Source: Prevotella sp.
GTDB taxonomy: Bacteria > Bacteroidota > Bacteroidia > Bacteroidales > Bacteroidaceae
Direction of reading: 5' to 3'
DNA length: 64,000 nucleotides
Assembly: GCA_017449025.1 (NCBI GenBank)
Contig: JAFSKJ010000013.1
Span: 1 to 64,000, forward strand
The translations under genes and the position numbers were made by a program. Below the pieces are notes generated by a model. The model made no database searches. It worked only from the letters and a program-made list of their open reading frames with translations, and was not told the origin of the DNA. Positions within the stretch are counted from its first letter, which is position 1, and every line of letters starts with the position of its first letter. Below are positions 8,017-17,227 of the stretch, piece after piece.

Positions 8017-11000
8017 TTACAGGTTAATCTTCAGGCCAGCAGCGATACTGCGACTCTGGGCCATGTTGCCACTGTCGATGCCCTGATAGAGAACACCGCT
8101 GCCAACAGAGAACTCCGGGTCGCTGCCGAGGTACTTGGTGAAGGTGAGCAGGTTCTGGCCCTCTACCCATACGGTGAGTCCCTGGAGCCACGTCCACGAA
8201 CCGGGAACGGGCACGCGGTAGTTGAGCGACACAGTCTTTAGGCGCAGGTAGCTGCCATCCTCAATCCATCGGTCGCTGAAGCGGTTGTTGCCCATGGGGT
8301 CGCCATAGTTTACGCGTGGCAGGGTGGTCTGCTGGCCCTCATAGCTCCAGCGTCCCACTTCTGCCACCTGCTGGTTGTAGAAGTTGGAGCCTGCGTTGAG
8401 TATTGAGCGCTGGTAGTTGTAGACATCGTTGCCAAGAGAGTAGTTGAAGCCGATGTTGAGTGTCAGGTTCTTCCATGTGGCCGTGGCGAAGATGTTGCCA
8501 TAGATGTCGGGGTTGGGGTCGCCAATGATGGTCTTGTCGGCGTCGTCAATCTTTCCGTCGTTGTTCAGGTCGATGAAATGCACGTCGCCTGCCACGAAAT
8601 TGTGGCGTATGCCGGCGTTGTCCTCCATGTAGAGATACTGGCCGTTTCCTGCAGCCTTGGCATCGGCATCGGTAGAGAGAACGCCTGCCGTCTGGTAGCC
8701 GTAGAACAGAGCCACGGGATTGCCCTCGGATGTCAGTATGTTGTTGTCGCCATAGATGGAGGTGGTGTAGTTGCCGTCGGGCAGCTTTGTCACCTTATTC
8801 TTATAGTGACCCACGCTGGCGCCCAGCTCAAGTGTAAAGTCCTTGGCCACTACGGGCTTCATGGTGACGGTGGTTTCGAAACCCTGGTTCTCCAGGTCGC
8901 CGCCGTTGCTCCAGTAGCGGTTGATGCCTCCGATGGGAGTTGAGAAATTCTTGAGCGTGAGCAGGTTGCTGGTCTTGTGAATGAAGTAGTCGAACTTCAC
9001 TCCGAGGCGGTTGTCAAGCATGTAGCTCTGCAGGCCAATGTTTATCTTCTTAGTAGACTCCCACTGAATCTTGTCGTTACCTACGTTGGTGAGCTGCGTA
9101 CCCACGGCGTCGTAGTTGTAGCGCACAGTGGTGTAGCTGGTGCGTGCGGCATAGTTGGATATGCCGTCGTTGCCGCTGATGTCGAAGCCGGCATTCAGTC
9201 GCAGGTAGTTGATGCCTCTGGTGCGCGGGAACCACTTCTCATTGGTGAGCACCCATCCGAGCTGGACGCTTGGGAATATGGCCCACTTGGTGCCAAAGAG
9301 TCCCAGCCCGTCGGCGTTCTCACCGAAGCGGCTGTTGGCCTCGGCCATGAGCGAGAGTGTGGCGAAGTAGCGGTTCATGTAGTTGTAGTCCACATTGCCG
9401 TACCACTGTATCTGCGTCCACTCGTCGTTGGCTCCTTCGATACCCCGGAAACCGCTCCATGCGAGCGACGGGTTCTTGTCGCTGGTCACTCCGTTGGCCT
9501 GTACCGACAGGTCGTTCATGTCGTAGGTGAAGGCATTGTATCGTCCGCCGATGAAAGCAGCGAGCGAGTGTTTGCCAAACTGGTGTGCCCAGTCGAGCTG
9601 CAGCTTGCCTACAATGTTGTTCTCCTTAGAGAAGAGCGACTGTGTCTTGGCATAAACGCGTCCCAGTCCAGCAATGTTGAACGAAGGCACGCCGGTGTAT
9701 GGCCGGAAGTAGCGCTGTGCGTTTCGGTCGAGCGTATAGCTGAGCATGGCCGAGAGTTTGAAGTCGTTGCTGATGTTGTAGACAGGCTCCACACGCACAT
9801 TGAAGTATGTGTTCTCGGCCTTGTTCTTGTTGTCGCCACTGCCGTAGTTGAGCACGGCCATGGGGTTGGCAAGGGAATAGCCGTTGCCGTACTGGCTGAA
9901 GATGTCGTCATAGTCGGAGAGCAGCGACGAGAAGCCTCCACGTCCGTCGTTGAGCAGCTTGTTGTACTGGTATGGAGCCACCAATGGCGACTTGATCATG
10001 GCCAGTGCGGTGGGAGACGCGACGGTGCCTTTAGAGAAGTCGGCGGGCATGCCATTGTCGAACACCTCGTTGTTGGTGCGGGCAATGGAGATGTCGAACT
10101 TGGTCTTCAGGTTCCACAGTATGGAGATGTCGGTGTTGAAGCGCACGTTCATGCGGTTGAAGGCATTCTTGCGTGCAGAGTACTGTGCATCGACATACCC
10201 CACCGAGAGGTTGTACATGCCAATGTCGTCGCCACCTTGCACGTTGATGCTGTAGTTCTGCGTCATGGCCTTGTGGTAGACATAGTCGTTCCAGTCGGTG
10301 TTGTTGTGGTAGGTATAGTAGTAGTAGCCGTTGGGATCGTCGTTCAGGAATCGGAAGTCAATGTTCTTGTCCTGGATTCCGTCGATGGTGCCGAGCATCT
10401 CTGTGGCGTATATACGGTACTGCGAGGCATTCATCAGCGTAGGCAGCTGAGGCACGAAGGTCACTCCTGCCGACACGTTGGCATCGATGCGCGTAGCCAT
10501 GGAGTGTCCGCGCTTGGTCTCGATGAGCACCACGCCGTTGGCACCGCGTGCTCCATAGAGTGCAGTGGCGTTCTTGAGTATCGTGACCTTCTGCACATCG
10601 TCGGGTGCAATGTTGGCCAGGATGTTGTTGAACTGCCCGTCGTGGAGCGAGTAGCGGTCGCGCTGCATGTCCTGCTCCACACCGTCGACGATGATGAGCG
10701 GCTGTGCGTCGGCGGTAATGCTGTTAAGGCCTCGTATGAACATCGAAGCACCGGCGTCGAGTGCTGCCGAGCGCATGATGGTGTGCATGTCGCCGCCAAG
10801 CTTGGTTGACACCTCGTTGTCGATGGTTACTCCGAAGCGGGTAATCTGGGCCTCGCTCTTGGCGGTATAGTCCGTTCCTGAGGAGTACATGGTCTGGAAC
10901 TTGTCGCTGAGCATCTGTATGCGCAGCGTCTGTGTGCTGTCTCCGGCAACGAACCCCACCTGCTGCGACAGATACTGCGGTGCATGCACGTAGAGAGCCG

Positions 11001-11328
11001 TGGCGAATTTGGGCACCTTGATGGTGAACGTACCATCCTCATCGGTCATAGCCGTGTAGCGCAGATAGCCAAGTGCCTGCAACTGTATGCCGGCCAGCGG
11101 CTTCTTCGTGGCCTGGTCGGTCACTACGCCCTTGAGCGTCACTGTGGGATATTGGGCCTGCACTGCCTTGCGCTGTGGCTGCTTGATTGCCGTCTCCACT
11201 TCCTCTTCTTCCTCGTCGTCGCTCTGGGCCATTGCCGGCATGACGCAGAATCCGAAAGCCAGTGTGCAGAAGACAAGTCTCCGACTGGTGTTCTGCAAAA
11301 GATTAAATATGGTGCTCTTCATTTTCAT
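8017..11328 (-). CDS. SusC/RagA-like TonB-linked transporter (pair 2)
   Basis: An 1103-residue outer-membrane transporter. Signal peptide ends near VMPAMAQ (residue 35), followed by an acidic run SDDEEEEEVE, a carboxypeptidase-regulatory-like domain (about 62-135), a plug (RSAALDAGASMFIRGLNS, LIIVDGVEQ, VTILKNATALYGARGANGVV; about 170-275) and a 22-strand-type barrel. SusC proteins import the ligand held by SusD using TonB energy. The start codon overlaps the preceding stop (ATGA, 4 nt), showing translational coupling with the FAS1 gene upstream. The acidic stretch just after the signal peptide is unusual for SusC. Substrate unknown. Confidence 0.94.
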   Translation of the reverse strand: MKMKSTIFNLLQNTSRRLVFCTLAFGFCVMPAMAQSDDEEEEEVETAIKQPQRKAVQAQYPTVTLKGVVTDQATKKPLAGIQLQALGYLRYTAMTDEDGTFTIKVPKFATALYVHAPQYLSQQVGFVAGDSTQTLRIQMLSDKFQTMYSSGTDYTAKSEAQITRFGVTIDNEVSTKLGGDMHTIMRSAALDAGASMFIRGLNSITADAQPLIIVDGVEQDMQRDRYSLHDGQFNNILANIAPDDVQKVTILKNATALYGARGANGVVLIETKRGHSMATRIDANVSAGVTFVPQLPTLMNASQYRIYATEMLGTIDGIQDKNIDFRFLNDDPNGYYYYTYHNNTDWNDYVYHKAMTQNYSINVQGGDDIGMYNLSVGYVDAQYSARKNAFNRMNVRFNTDISILWNLKTKFDISIARTNNEVFDNGMPADFSKGTVASPTALAMIKSPLVAPYQYNKLLNDGRGGFSSLLSDYDDIFSQYGNGYSLANPMAVLNYGSGDNKNKAENTYFNVRVEPVYNISNDFKLSAMLSYTLDRNAQRYFRPYTGVPSFNIAGLGRVYAKTQSLFSKENNIVGKLQLDWAHQFGKHSLAAFIGGRYNAFTYDMNDLSVQANGVTSDKNPSLAWSGFRGIEGANDEWTQIQWYGNVDYNYMNRYFATLSLMAEANSRFGENADGLGLFGTKWAIFPSVQLGWVLTNEKWFPRTRGINYLRLNAGFDISGNDGISNYAARTSYTTVRYNYDAVGTQLTNVGNDKIQWESTKKINIGLQSYMLDNRLGVKFDYFIHKTSNLLTLKNFSTPIGGINRYWSNGGDLENQGFETTVTMKPVVAKDFTLELGASVGHYKNKVTKLPDGNYTTSIYGDNNILTSEGNPVALFYGYQTAGVLSTDADAKAAGNGQYLYMEDNAGIRHNFVAGDVHFIDLNNDGKIDDADKTIIGDPNPDIYGNIFATATWKNLTLNIGFNYSLGNDVYNYQRSILNAGSNFYNQQVAEVGRWSYEGQQTTLPRVNYGDPMGNNRFSDRWIEDGSYLRLKTVSLNYRVPVPGSWTWLQGLTVWVEGQNLLTFTKYLGSDPEFSVGSGVLYQGIDSGNMAQSRSIAAGLKINL

Positions 11329-13145
11329 TTGTTGTTACGTTCAAACTCAACCAGTTCAACAGGCTTCATAAGCAGGCCATAGATGCGCACGTCGCGGGTG
11401 TAGGTGCTCATCTGCGTGGCATTGAACACGCTGATGGGTGAGGTGATGTGAATATTAGGAGAATAGTTGCCCAAGCCGGCATAGCATACCGGGAAGGTGA
11501 ACCGTCCGATGAACATCGTGTCGGTAACCTCGGGATTGTTGACGAAAGCGGTATTGATGTTCAGCGACTTGGGGTTGACGTCGGTAGTCTTCGGTGTCTC
11601 ACCGGCGGCCTGTGCCTCAGCGGCGGCCCGAGTGAAGTTGTACGTGGCCAGCTGCCCCTTCTCGTTGCAGTAGCTTAACGAGAAGTTCAGCGAATTGGGC
11701 AATGTGTCGGTGCGGTTGGTGAGACGGGCCGACGGCAGGAACACACAATATATATCATAGGTGGTGGACTGAACGTCGGGCAGGCTTATGAAGAAGTCGG
11801 GCTTGGCAAAAGGACCGCTGGGTTCTATCCACATGTAGCGGAAGTCTACAGGGTCGGGGCCGAACACGTTGCGCCAGTTGGTTGCATTCACGTTGTGAAG
11901 CGACGAGGTGAAGTGCTTTGCCAAGTAGCGCGTGAAGGGCACCTCTATTTCGGGGCAGTAGCTCTCCCATGGATAGAATGCCAGGCTGTCAACCAGTCGT
12001 GCGAAGCCATTGCTCATGGGCTGCTTCTCGCCAACGGTCTGTGCCAGTATTTCCCTGGGATTCGAGAACTTCGACCTGGTGGTGGAGCGGATGGTATCGG
12101 TATATACCCCACCCTGCTCTACCCACTGGTTGTAGGCATCGTTGTTGCTGTATATCAGGTTGCGAACGATGGCACGGCGGGTAAGTGAGTCCTTCAGGTA
12201 GGCAGCGCTCACAGACACGCTCTTGCTGTTGGTGGCGCTGGCAGAGGTGAAGTTCTCCACGTCCTGCACCAAAGTGGTGGTGATGAACTTGAAGCAGGGC
12301 GACACGCGGTCGTACATAGACTTGAACGCATGGTTGGTGGGCATGAGGAAAGTGTAGGAGCTGTCCTCATTCTCGATTTTCGCGTTCAGCTGGCGTGTCA
12401 GCGAGTTGCTGGTTACGAGCACCGAGTCTATATAGGTCTGTATACCGTCGACCATCGGGCCTTTGACACTGGCATCCTGGTCGAGGACGGTAAGCTCGTA
12501 CTTCATGAACTGATTGCGCAGCGAGTCGATGTCGCTACCCATGCTCAGATACTCATACAGGTTGGGATAGAACTTGGCGGCTCCGTCCATGATGTGCATC
12601 ACACCGTTGGAGCTGGGCAGGTTAGGCTGGCTGATGTTGTTGCCGTCGTAAGTATAGCTGCCATTTCCTGCGAAGGTGAACGACTTCTCGTTGAGCGTAT
12701 GCACTCGCTCGTTCACCTCACCCGATGCGGTATGGCTGTACTCTGCCACGTGGCTCTGCACAAACTGCTTGAGCAGCTCGCTGTTGCTGAGCTGGCTGAG
12801 TTCGGCCGTGTTGATTGTTCCGTTCAGCGGTGCCCACACGGTGTATGACCGTGAGTTTGCCAGCTCTGTCTCGAAGCCTGTCTGACGTATGAGCGAGGCG
12901 AATTCGGAAAGCTGCGGATTCTGGGAGATGTTCTCCCACAGCGTCTGATTGCCCGTAGCCACAGCGTCCACGGGAGTATCGTTGTAGTCGCTGAAGTCAG
13001 TGCAGGCTGTCAGGAAAAGAAGAGACGGGGAGAGGGAGAGCAGGAGAAACGCCGCGCTTTCCATTTTCCTGATGTTCCCCAGTCTTTTTATCCGGTTATT
13101 TATGTTTGTTGTCTTCATATTCATAATGATTGAATAATTTCTCAT
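11325..13145 (-). CDS. FAS1 (fasciclin) domain lipoprotein, 606 aa
   Basis: Exported lipoprotein; lipobox FLTAC gives Cys48 if the first ATG is used, and starts at residues 8, 10 or 28 are also possible. Two fasciclin-like units are suggested by the hallmark loop AP.N/MPTN: TVWAPLNGTINTA (about 99-111) closing with NGVMHIMDG, and TFLMPTNHAFKSMY (about 270). The C-terminal 150 residues look like a beta-sandwich (FRYMWIEPSGPFAKPDFF, then YDIYCVFLPSARL). FAS1 domains are adhesion or ligand-binding modules. It lies 31 nt after the previous FAS1 gene and overlaps the SusC start by 4 nt. I infer a surface partner of the SusCD complex; this is not proven. Confidence 0.82.
   Translation of the reverse strand: MRNYSIIMNMKTTNINNRIKRLGNIRKMESAAFLLLSLSPSLLFLTACTDFSDYNDTPVDAVATGNQTLWENISQNPQLSEFASLIRQTGFETELANSRSYTVWAPLNGTINTAELSQLSNSELLKQFVQSHVAEYSHTASGEVNERVHTLNEKSFTFAGNGSYTYDGNNISQPNLPSSNGVMHIMDGAAKFYPNLYEYLSMGSDIDSLRNQFMKYELTVLDQDASVKGPMVDGIQTYIDSVLVTSNSLTRQLNAKIENEDSSYTFLMPTNHAFKSMYDRVSPCFKFITTTLVQDVENFTSASATNSKSVSVSAAYLKDSLTRRAIVRNLIYSNNDAYNQWVEQGGVYTDTIRSTTRSKFSNPREILAQTVGEKQPMSNGFARLVDSLAFYPWESYCPEIEVPFTRYLAKHFTSSLHNVNATNWRNVFGPDPVDFRYMWIEPSGPFAKPDFFISLPDVQSTTYDIYCVFLPSARLTNRTDTLPNSLNFSLSYCNEKGQLATYNFTRAAAEAQAAGETPKTTDVNPKSLNINTAFVNNPEVTDTMFIGRFTFPVCYAGLGNYSPNIHITSPISVFNATQMSTYTRDVRIYGLLMKPVELVEFERNNK
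13014..13052. repeat. Purine-rich tract in a lipoprotein signal peptide
   Basis: The plus strand is almost all purine over about 39 nt (runs such as GGGGAGAGGGAGAG). On the coding strand it gives the LSLSPSLL core of the FAS1 signal peptide. Confidence 0.55.
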
Positions 13146-13176
13146 TTTCTCATTTTATCTTTACCTGAATGCCCGG

Positions 13177-15348
13177 TTAGTACCAGTCTTCAGAGTACTG
13201 GTCGTTGTCTACCACGTCGACGGGTACGAACTCGATATAGTCGAACTGCCACTTCAGGTCGGTCTCGTCAGAGATGACGTTCTTGATGCGGAACCAGTAT
13301 TCCTGGCTCTGCTTCATGTCGAAGCGTCCCATGATTTTGCGTAGCGAGGCGTTGCGCACGTCGCTGCGCTGGTTGATGGTCACGCTGCCGTCGTGATTCT
13401 CGGGGTGATCCTGGTAGCTGAACAGTCCGCGCATGTATCCGCGGTTGCGCATGGCAGCGTCGGTGCTCACGCCATAGTCATCCTCCTCGAAGAAGGTAGT
13501 GGAGCCAATGCGCGGGTCGCTGATGCCGATACGCACATCCAAGGGGATGTCGATGGCCACCATGCTGGCGAGGCTCTTCGACGTGCCCATGTAGAACTGC
13601 ATCATGCCGCCGTGTGACATAGGCGTGTAGAATATGCGGAACTCATAGATGCCAGTCGGTATTGGCGGCAGCTTGATGGCCAAGTCGTAGTTGCCCCATC
13701 CCTGGAAAGTGTCGCCCTGCCAGGCGTTGTAGGCTCCCTTGACGTTGTAGCGGAAGCGGTTTTCCGAGGTGTAGCTCACCACATTGTCGAAGAAGTTGAG
13801 CGGGAAAGCTACACGGTTGCCGCTGCCGCCGCCGTTGCGGGCACTCATTTCTGAGATGGTGGACATACGTATGCCGTTGTTGATAAACTCAACCAGGAAG
13901 GTGGTGGAGTCGAAGCGCAGGCGTTCGTGGAGCACTCCCTTCGGCACCTGACGGTCGTAGACCAGCATGCCTCGTATGCCGTGGATGTAGCCGTTATAGG
14001 CAGAGATGTTGGTGTCGTAGTTCACGTCGGTGTCAGTGGTGCGTGCCACCCTTATGCCTGGCGACACCAGCTGATGAATACCGTAGCTGCCTGTCAGTGC
14101 GTTGGCACCGTTCTCGGCAGTCACCGTGCCAAGCTCGTCGGTCAGGGTGTTGAACGTACGGTAACGGTTGATGAAGAGCTGCGTGCCCTGAGGCTGCCAT
14201 ATCTTCAGCAGTGTGTTGGGCAGCATGGTCTGGTAGTAGTCGAAGGGCTGGCAGCCGTTGGTGTAGTTCCAGTTGTTCTGCCATCGTGTGCTGTTCTCGA
14301 ACACCAGCTCGTTCTGCGGCATACCGGCAAACAGTATGTGATAAGCCACGAACATGTTGAGGGCGTTGAAGCGGTTGGTATAGTCGCTGCCGGTGCTCAC
14401 GCTGTTGCCCGTCTCCGTCAGGTAGTCATACCAGTCGGCAGCATTGGCATAGGCACGGTTGGCGTATGCTATCAGGTCGTCAATGCTGTTGATGCCGTTG
14501 CGGGCCATCACCTCGTCAGGCTCGGCAAAGATGGTGAATGCCACCTTGCACTCCTCGGGCACCCAGAGGGGGTCCTTGGTGGAGTTGTTGTCGTTGCGGT
14601 CGGTGATGGTATAGACGGCATCCTTCTTGTAGCGCTTCAGCGAGTCGGCCAGGCCGGTCAGGCGCAATGCCTTGGCAAAGATGCTATAGTCCTGATGGCG
14701 CTCCAGCTCGTCGACGATGATGCGCGTGCTGCGCGGTATCACGTGGTTGATGATGTGTACGATGCCGTTGGTGACTATACTGTCGGGCTGTGTGATGACA
14801 GCCACCTTCTCTATGGCCACATTGCCGCGGTAGACCGACGATGTGTCGGTGATGCCGGCAGTCTGCACGGGGCGTCCCAGCATGGTGTTCACTGTGGTGC
14901 CTCCGCCGCCCATCTCGATGGTGCTGTGAGTGCCGCTGGCAAGGTGGTACTTGGCAATGTCGTTGCACAGCGAGTCGCTGTACTGGTTGTTAGGGTCGAT
15001 AAGCCCCTCAAGCGAATTGGCCGACAAGCCATTGTGTGGCAATGGAGCCTCGGTGTCGTTGTACAGGCTGTCTATATACTGTGCGATTGCCTCGTTGGTG
15101 GGTGCAAAGCATGTGTACTCACCGTACGACGACAGGTTGCGGTCCAAGCGTACCCGGCTCAGTATCTGGTCGAACGATGTTAGCTCGCTCTTGCGCTTGA
15201 TATAGTCGGCAGCGGTCTCGCCCGTAGAGGTGTAGAGGTCAGACTCGTCAGGCTCGGGATTACAGGCCGTGATTCCCATGAGTCCCATGAGTCCTATGAG
15301 TCCTAAACGGCTCATGCGGCCTCTTATGCTATTCTTAGGATTGTTATT
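13177..15348 (-). CDS. FAS1 (fasciclin) domain lipoprotein, 723 aa
   Basis: I place the start at the ATG at 15348 because GGAGG lies 7 nt before it; an in-frame ATG at 15384 would overlap the SusD gene by 17 nt. Lipobox GITAC gives Cys30. A clear first fasciclin unit has TCFAPTNEAIAQYI (about 67-80) and ends NGIVHIINHVI; a second, more diverged unit follows (about 235-510, ending MSARNGGGSG-like). The last 200 residues form a predicted beta-rich domain (YEFRIFYTPMSHGGMMQFY, then WQFDYIEFVPVD). Function in the family: binding or adhesion. Gene sits between SusD of pair 1 and the next FAS1 gene. Signal peptide core is built from a 9-bp tandem repeat. Confidence 0.82.
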   Translation of the reverse strand, partial: NNNPKNSIRGRMSRLGLIGLMGLMGITACNPEPDESDLYTSTGETAADYIKRKSELTSFDQILSRVRLDRNLSSYGEYTCFAPTNEAIAQYIDSLYNDTEAPLPHNGLSANSLEGLIDPNNQYSDSLCNDIAKYHLASGTHSTIEMGGGGTTVNTMLGRPVQTAGITDTSSVYRGNVAIEKVAVITQPDSIVTNGIVHIINHVIPRSTRIIVDELERHQDYSIFAKALRLTGLADSLKRYKKDAVYTITDRNDNNSTKDPLWVPEECKVAFTIFAEPDEVMARNGINSIDDLIAYANRAYANAADWYDYLTETGNSVSTGSDYTNRFNALNMFVAYHILFAGMPQNELVFENSTRWQNNWNYTNGCQPFDYYQTMLPNTLLKIWQPQGTQLFINRYRTFNTLTDELGTVTAENGANALTGSYGIHQLVSPGIRVARTTDTDVNYDTNISAYNGYIHGIRGMLVYDRQVPKGVLHERLRFDSTTFLVEFINNGIRMSTISEMSARNGGGSGNRVAFPLNFFDNVVSYTSENRFRYNVKGAYNAWQGDTFQGWGNYDLAIKLPPIPTGIYEFRIFYTPMSHGGMMQFYMGTSKSLASMVAIDIPLDVRIGISDPRIGSTTFFEEDDYGVSTDAAMRNRGYMRGLFSYQDHPENHDGSVTINQRSDVRNASLRKIMGRFDMKQSQEYWFRIKNVISDETDLKWQFDYIEFVPVDVVDNDQYSEDWY
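15274..15308. repeat. 9-bp tandem repeat in a signal peptide
   Basis: About four copies of TCCCATGAG / TCCTATGAG lie head to tail on the plus strand. On the coding strand they specify the GLIGLMGLMG hydrophobic core. The unit is a multiple of three, so copy-number change would lengthen or shorten the signal peptide without shifting frame. Confidence 0.8.
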
Positions 15349-15367
15349 CATTGTCATTCCTCCTTCC

Positions 15368-17167
15368 TTAATATGTTTTTTCATATTGATTACTACTCTT
15401 GTATGCTGGATTCTGGCGCAGCAGCGGGCACACTATGATGTCGCTGTTGGGCACAGGCAGATAGAGGTAGGCCTCGTTGCGCATCTTTGCCTGGATGGCC
15501 GGGCCGTCGGTACCGCGGCTGCGTGTCATGAGCGACAGCATGTCGGCGTAGTTTGCCACGGGCTGGAAATTCTCGTTGGCATCCATCTGCTCGGCAAATG
15601 TGCGGTTGTAGTCCACGCCTTCAACGTGGCGGTAGTTGTAGCGCAGCAAGTCGTACCAGCGCTTGCCCTCGAAGCAGAGTTCGCGCAGGCGTTCCTGCAT
15701 GACAAGCAGCTCCATCTGGTCCTTGGTATATGCGCGGTAGGTCTTAGTCCACTGCATGGAGTCGGCCTGGTTGTCGCGATAGAGTGCCCTGCTGTTCACA
15801 GCCTGCACCATTGTGAAGGCCTGCTGGAGGTATGTGTCTGACTCGTCTGACGGGTTAGCCAGCTGCACCAGTGCCTCGGCGCGCATGAGCATCACGTCTG
15901 TCAGACGATAGATAATCAGGTTCTGGTTCAGGCCGAGCGTGGTCCACATCTGGTTGTCGCGGCTCTGTGCTGTCTTGGCAGTCACTGACTGGTTGCTTAT
16001 CATCTTGCGCACGTGGAAGCTCTCGTCGCTGCCGGCGAACACTGCTCCATAGAGGCGCAGGTCGTTGGTAGAGAACACCTGGCTGGTACCCACTGCCGCG
16101 ACGTTGCTGGCAGCCTTTCCGGGATCGAAGATTGCCGCGGCCCGCAGATAGCCTTCAGTGCTGCTGCTGCGGAAGCTGGTGCTTGCCGACCACTTGTAGT
16201 AGTAACGGCAGAGGGCGTTGTTTGCTCTCGACTGCAGCTCGAAGATGCTCTCCTCGGCATTCTGGTCTACGAACAGCGCGGTATAAGCGTCCTCGGCGCT
16301 TGCCAGTGGATAGAGCTTTTCTTCCACTTCGTTGCGGCCCTTGACGTGCTGGGCCTGCTTCGAGGCAATAACCTGGTCGCAGTACTCCACGCAGCGCTGG
16401 TAGTCGGACTGGCTGTGGGTTACCGAAGCGCGCCACAGATAGATGTCGGCCAACAGGGCACGTATGCCGTCCTGTGTGAGCCATCCCACGCGGCGCCACT
16501 CGCCGGTGCCGTAGCTGCGGGGTGACACGGCGTACTGCACGGCCCACTCCAAGTCCTGTATGCACTGCTCCAGCACGTATGCCGGCGACGACTGCGGCAG
16601 CTGCATTTCCTGGCTGCTGTTCATATATGCCGTACCAGTGTATGGCACGTCACGGAAGTTGCGTACTAAGTAGAAATAGCAGAGCGAGCGCAGGGCCAGC
16701 ATGTGTGCGCGGTCTACCATATAGTCGCCCTGCGTATAGCTGGGGTCAACGCTCATGACGGCCTCTGCACGCTCCAGCACAATGTTGCAGCGGTTGATAA
16801 CCGAGTAGAGCGACGACCACTTGGCGTAGCGGTTGGTCACCTGCATGTTTACTGCTGCCATCTCCTCCAGTGCATCGGTGTATGCACCGCTCGACTCAGT
16901 GCCAAGCACCAGCTCGTCGGAACGTGACGCCCAAACGAGGAGCTGTTCTATGACATCTTCGCCTACCATGCCCTGATAAGCGGCATTCACCATCGACGAG
17001 ACGTCTTCCTTGGTCTGCCAGAAGTCTTCGTCTACGGTTTTGTCGTCGGGCAGGATAATGGTATCGAGACAGCTGGTGAGCGACGTTGTCAGCAGCAGCG
17101 ACGTGATGATTACACGGAATGCCCTGCTTCCCACCTTTACCTTATTATATATATATGTCTTTTCCAT
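15368..17167 (-). CDS. SusD/RagB-like surface lipoprotein (pair 1)
   Basis: A 599-residue lipoprotein starting at the ATG at 17167 (an upstream in-frame TTG at 17191 is less likely). Lipobox SLTSC gives Cys33. SusD hallmarks are FWQTKEDVSSMVNAAYQGM near the N-terminus, AHMLALRSLCYFYLVRNF (TPR helix) and the C-terminal ERLRELCFEGKRWYDLLRYN. It follows its SusC by 60 nt. SusD proteins bind nutrients at the cell surface and form a lid on SusC. The sequence diverges strongly from the second SusD of the unit, so the two pairs did not arise by recent duplication and may take different ligands. Confidence 0.93.
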   Translation of the reverse strand: MEKTYIYNKVKVGSRAFRVIITSLLLTTSLTSCLDTIILPDDKTVDEDFWQTKEDVSSMVNAAYQGMVGEDVIEQLLVWASRSDELVLGTESSGAYTDALEEMAAVNMQVTNRYAKWSSLYSVINRCNIVLERAEAVMSVDPSYTQGDYMVDRAHMLALRSLCYFYLVRNFRDVPYTGTAYMNSSQEMQLPQSSPAYVLEQCIQDLEWAVQYAVSPRSYGTGEWRRVGWLTQDGIRALLADIYLWRASVTHSQSDYQRCVEYCDQVIASKQAQHVKGRNEVEEKLYPLASAEDAYTALFVDQNAEESIFELQSRANNALCRYYYKWSASTSFRSSSTEGYLRAAAIFDPGKAASNVAAVGTSQVFSTNDLRLYGAVFAGSDESFHVRKMISNQSVTAKTAQSRDNQMWTTLGLNQNLIIYRLTDVMLMRAEALVQLANPSDESDTYLQQAFTMVQAVNSRALYRDNQADSMQWTKTYRAYTKDQMELLVMQERLRELCFEGKRWYDLLRYNYRHVEGVDYNRTFAEQMDANENFQPVANYADMLSLMTRSRGTDGPAIQAKMRNEAYLYLPVPNSDIIVCPLLRQNPAYKSSNQYEKTY

Positions 17168-17227
17168 AATTAACTGTTTTTCCTTTTTCAATCAATTTTC
17201 AATCTTCAATTATAAATCTACAATTGA

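Noticed and set aside
8977-10809. 610-codon plus-strand open frame
   Set aside because: Shadow of the SusC gene on the other strand; low-complexity Val/His translation and no start signals.
13927-15183. 418-codon plus-strand open frame
   Set aside because: Shadow of the FAS1 gene; no domain.
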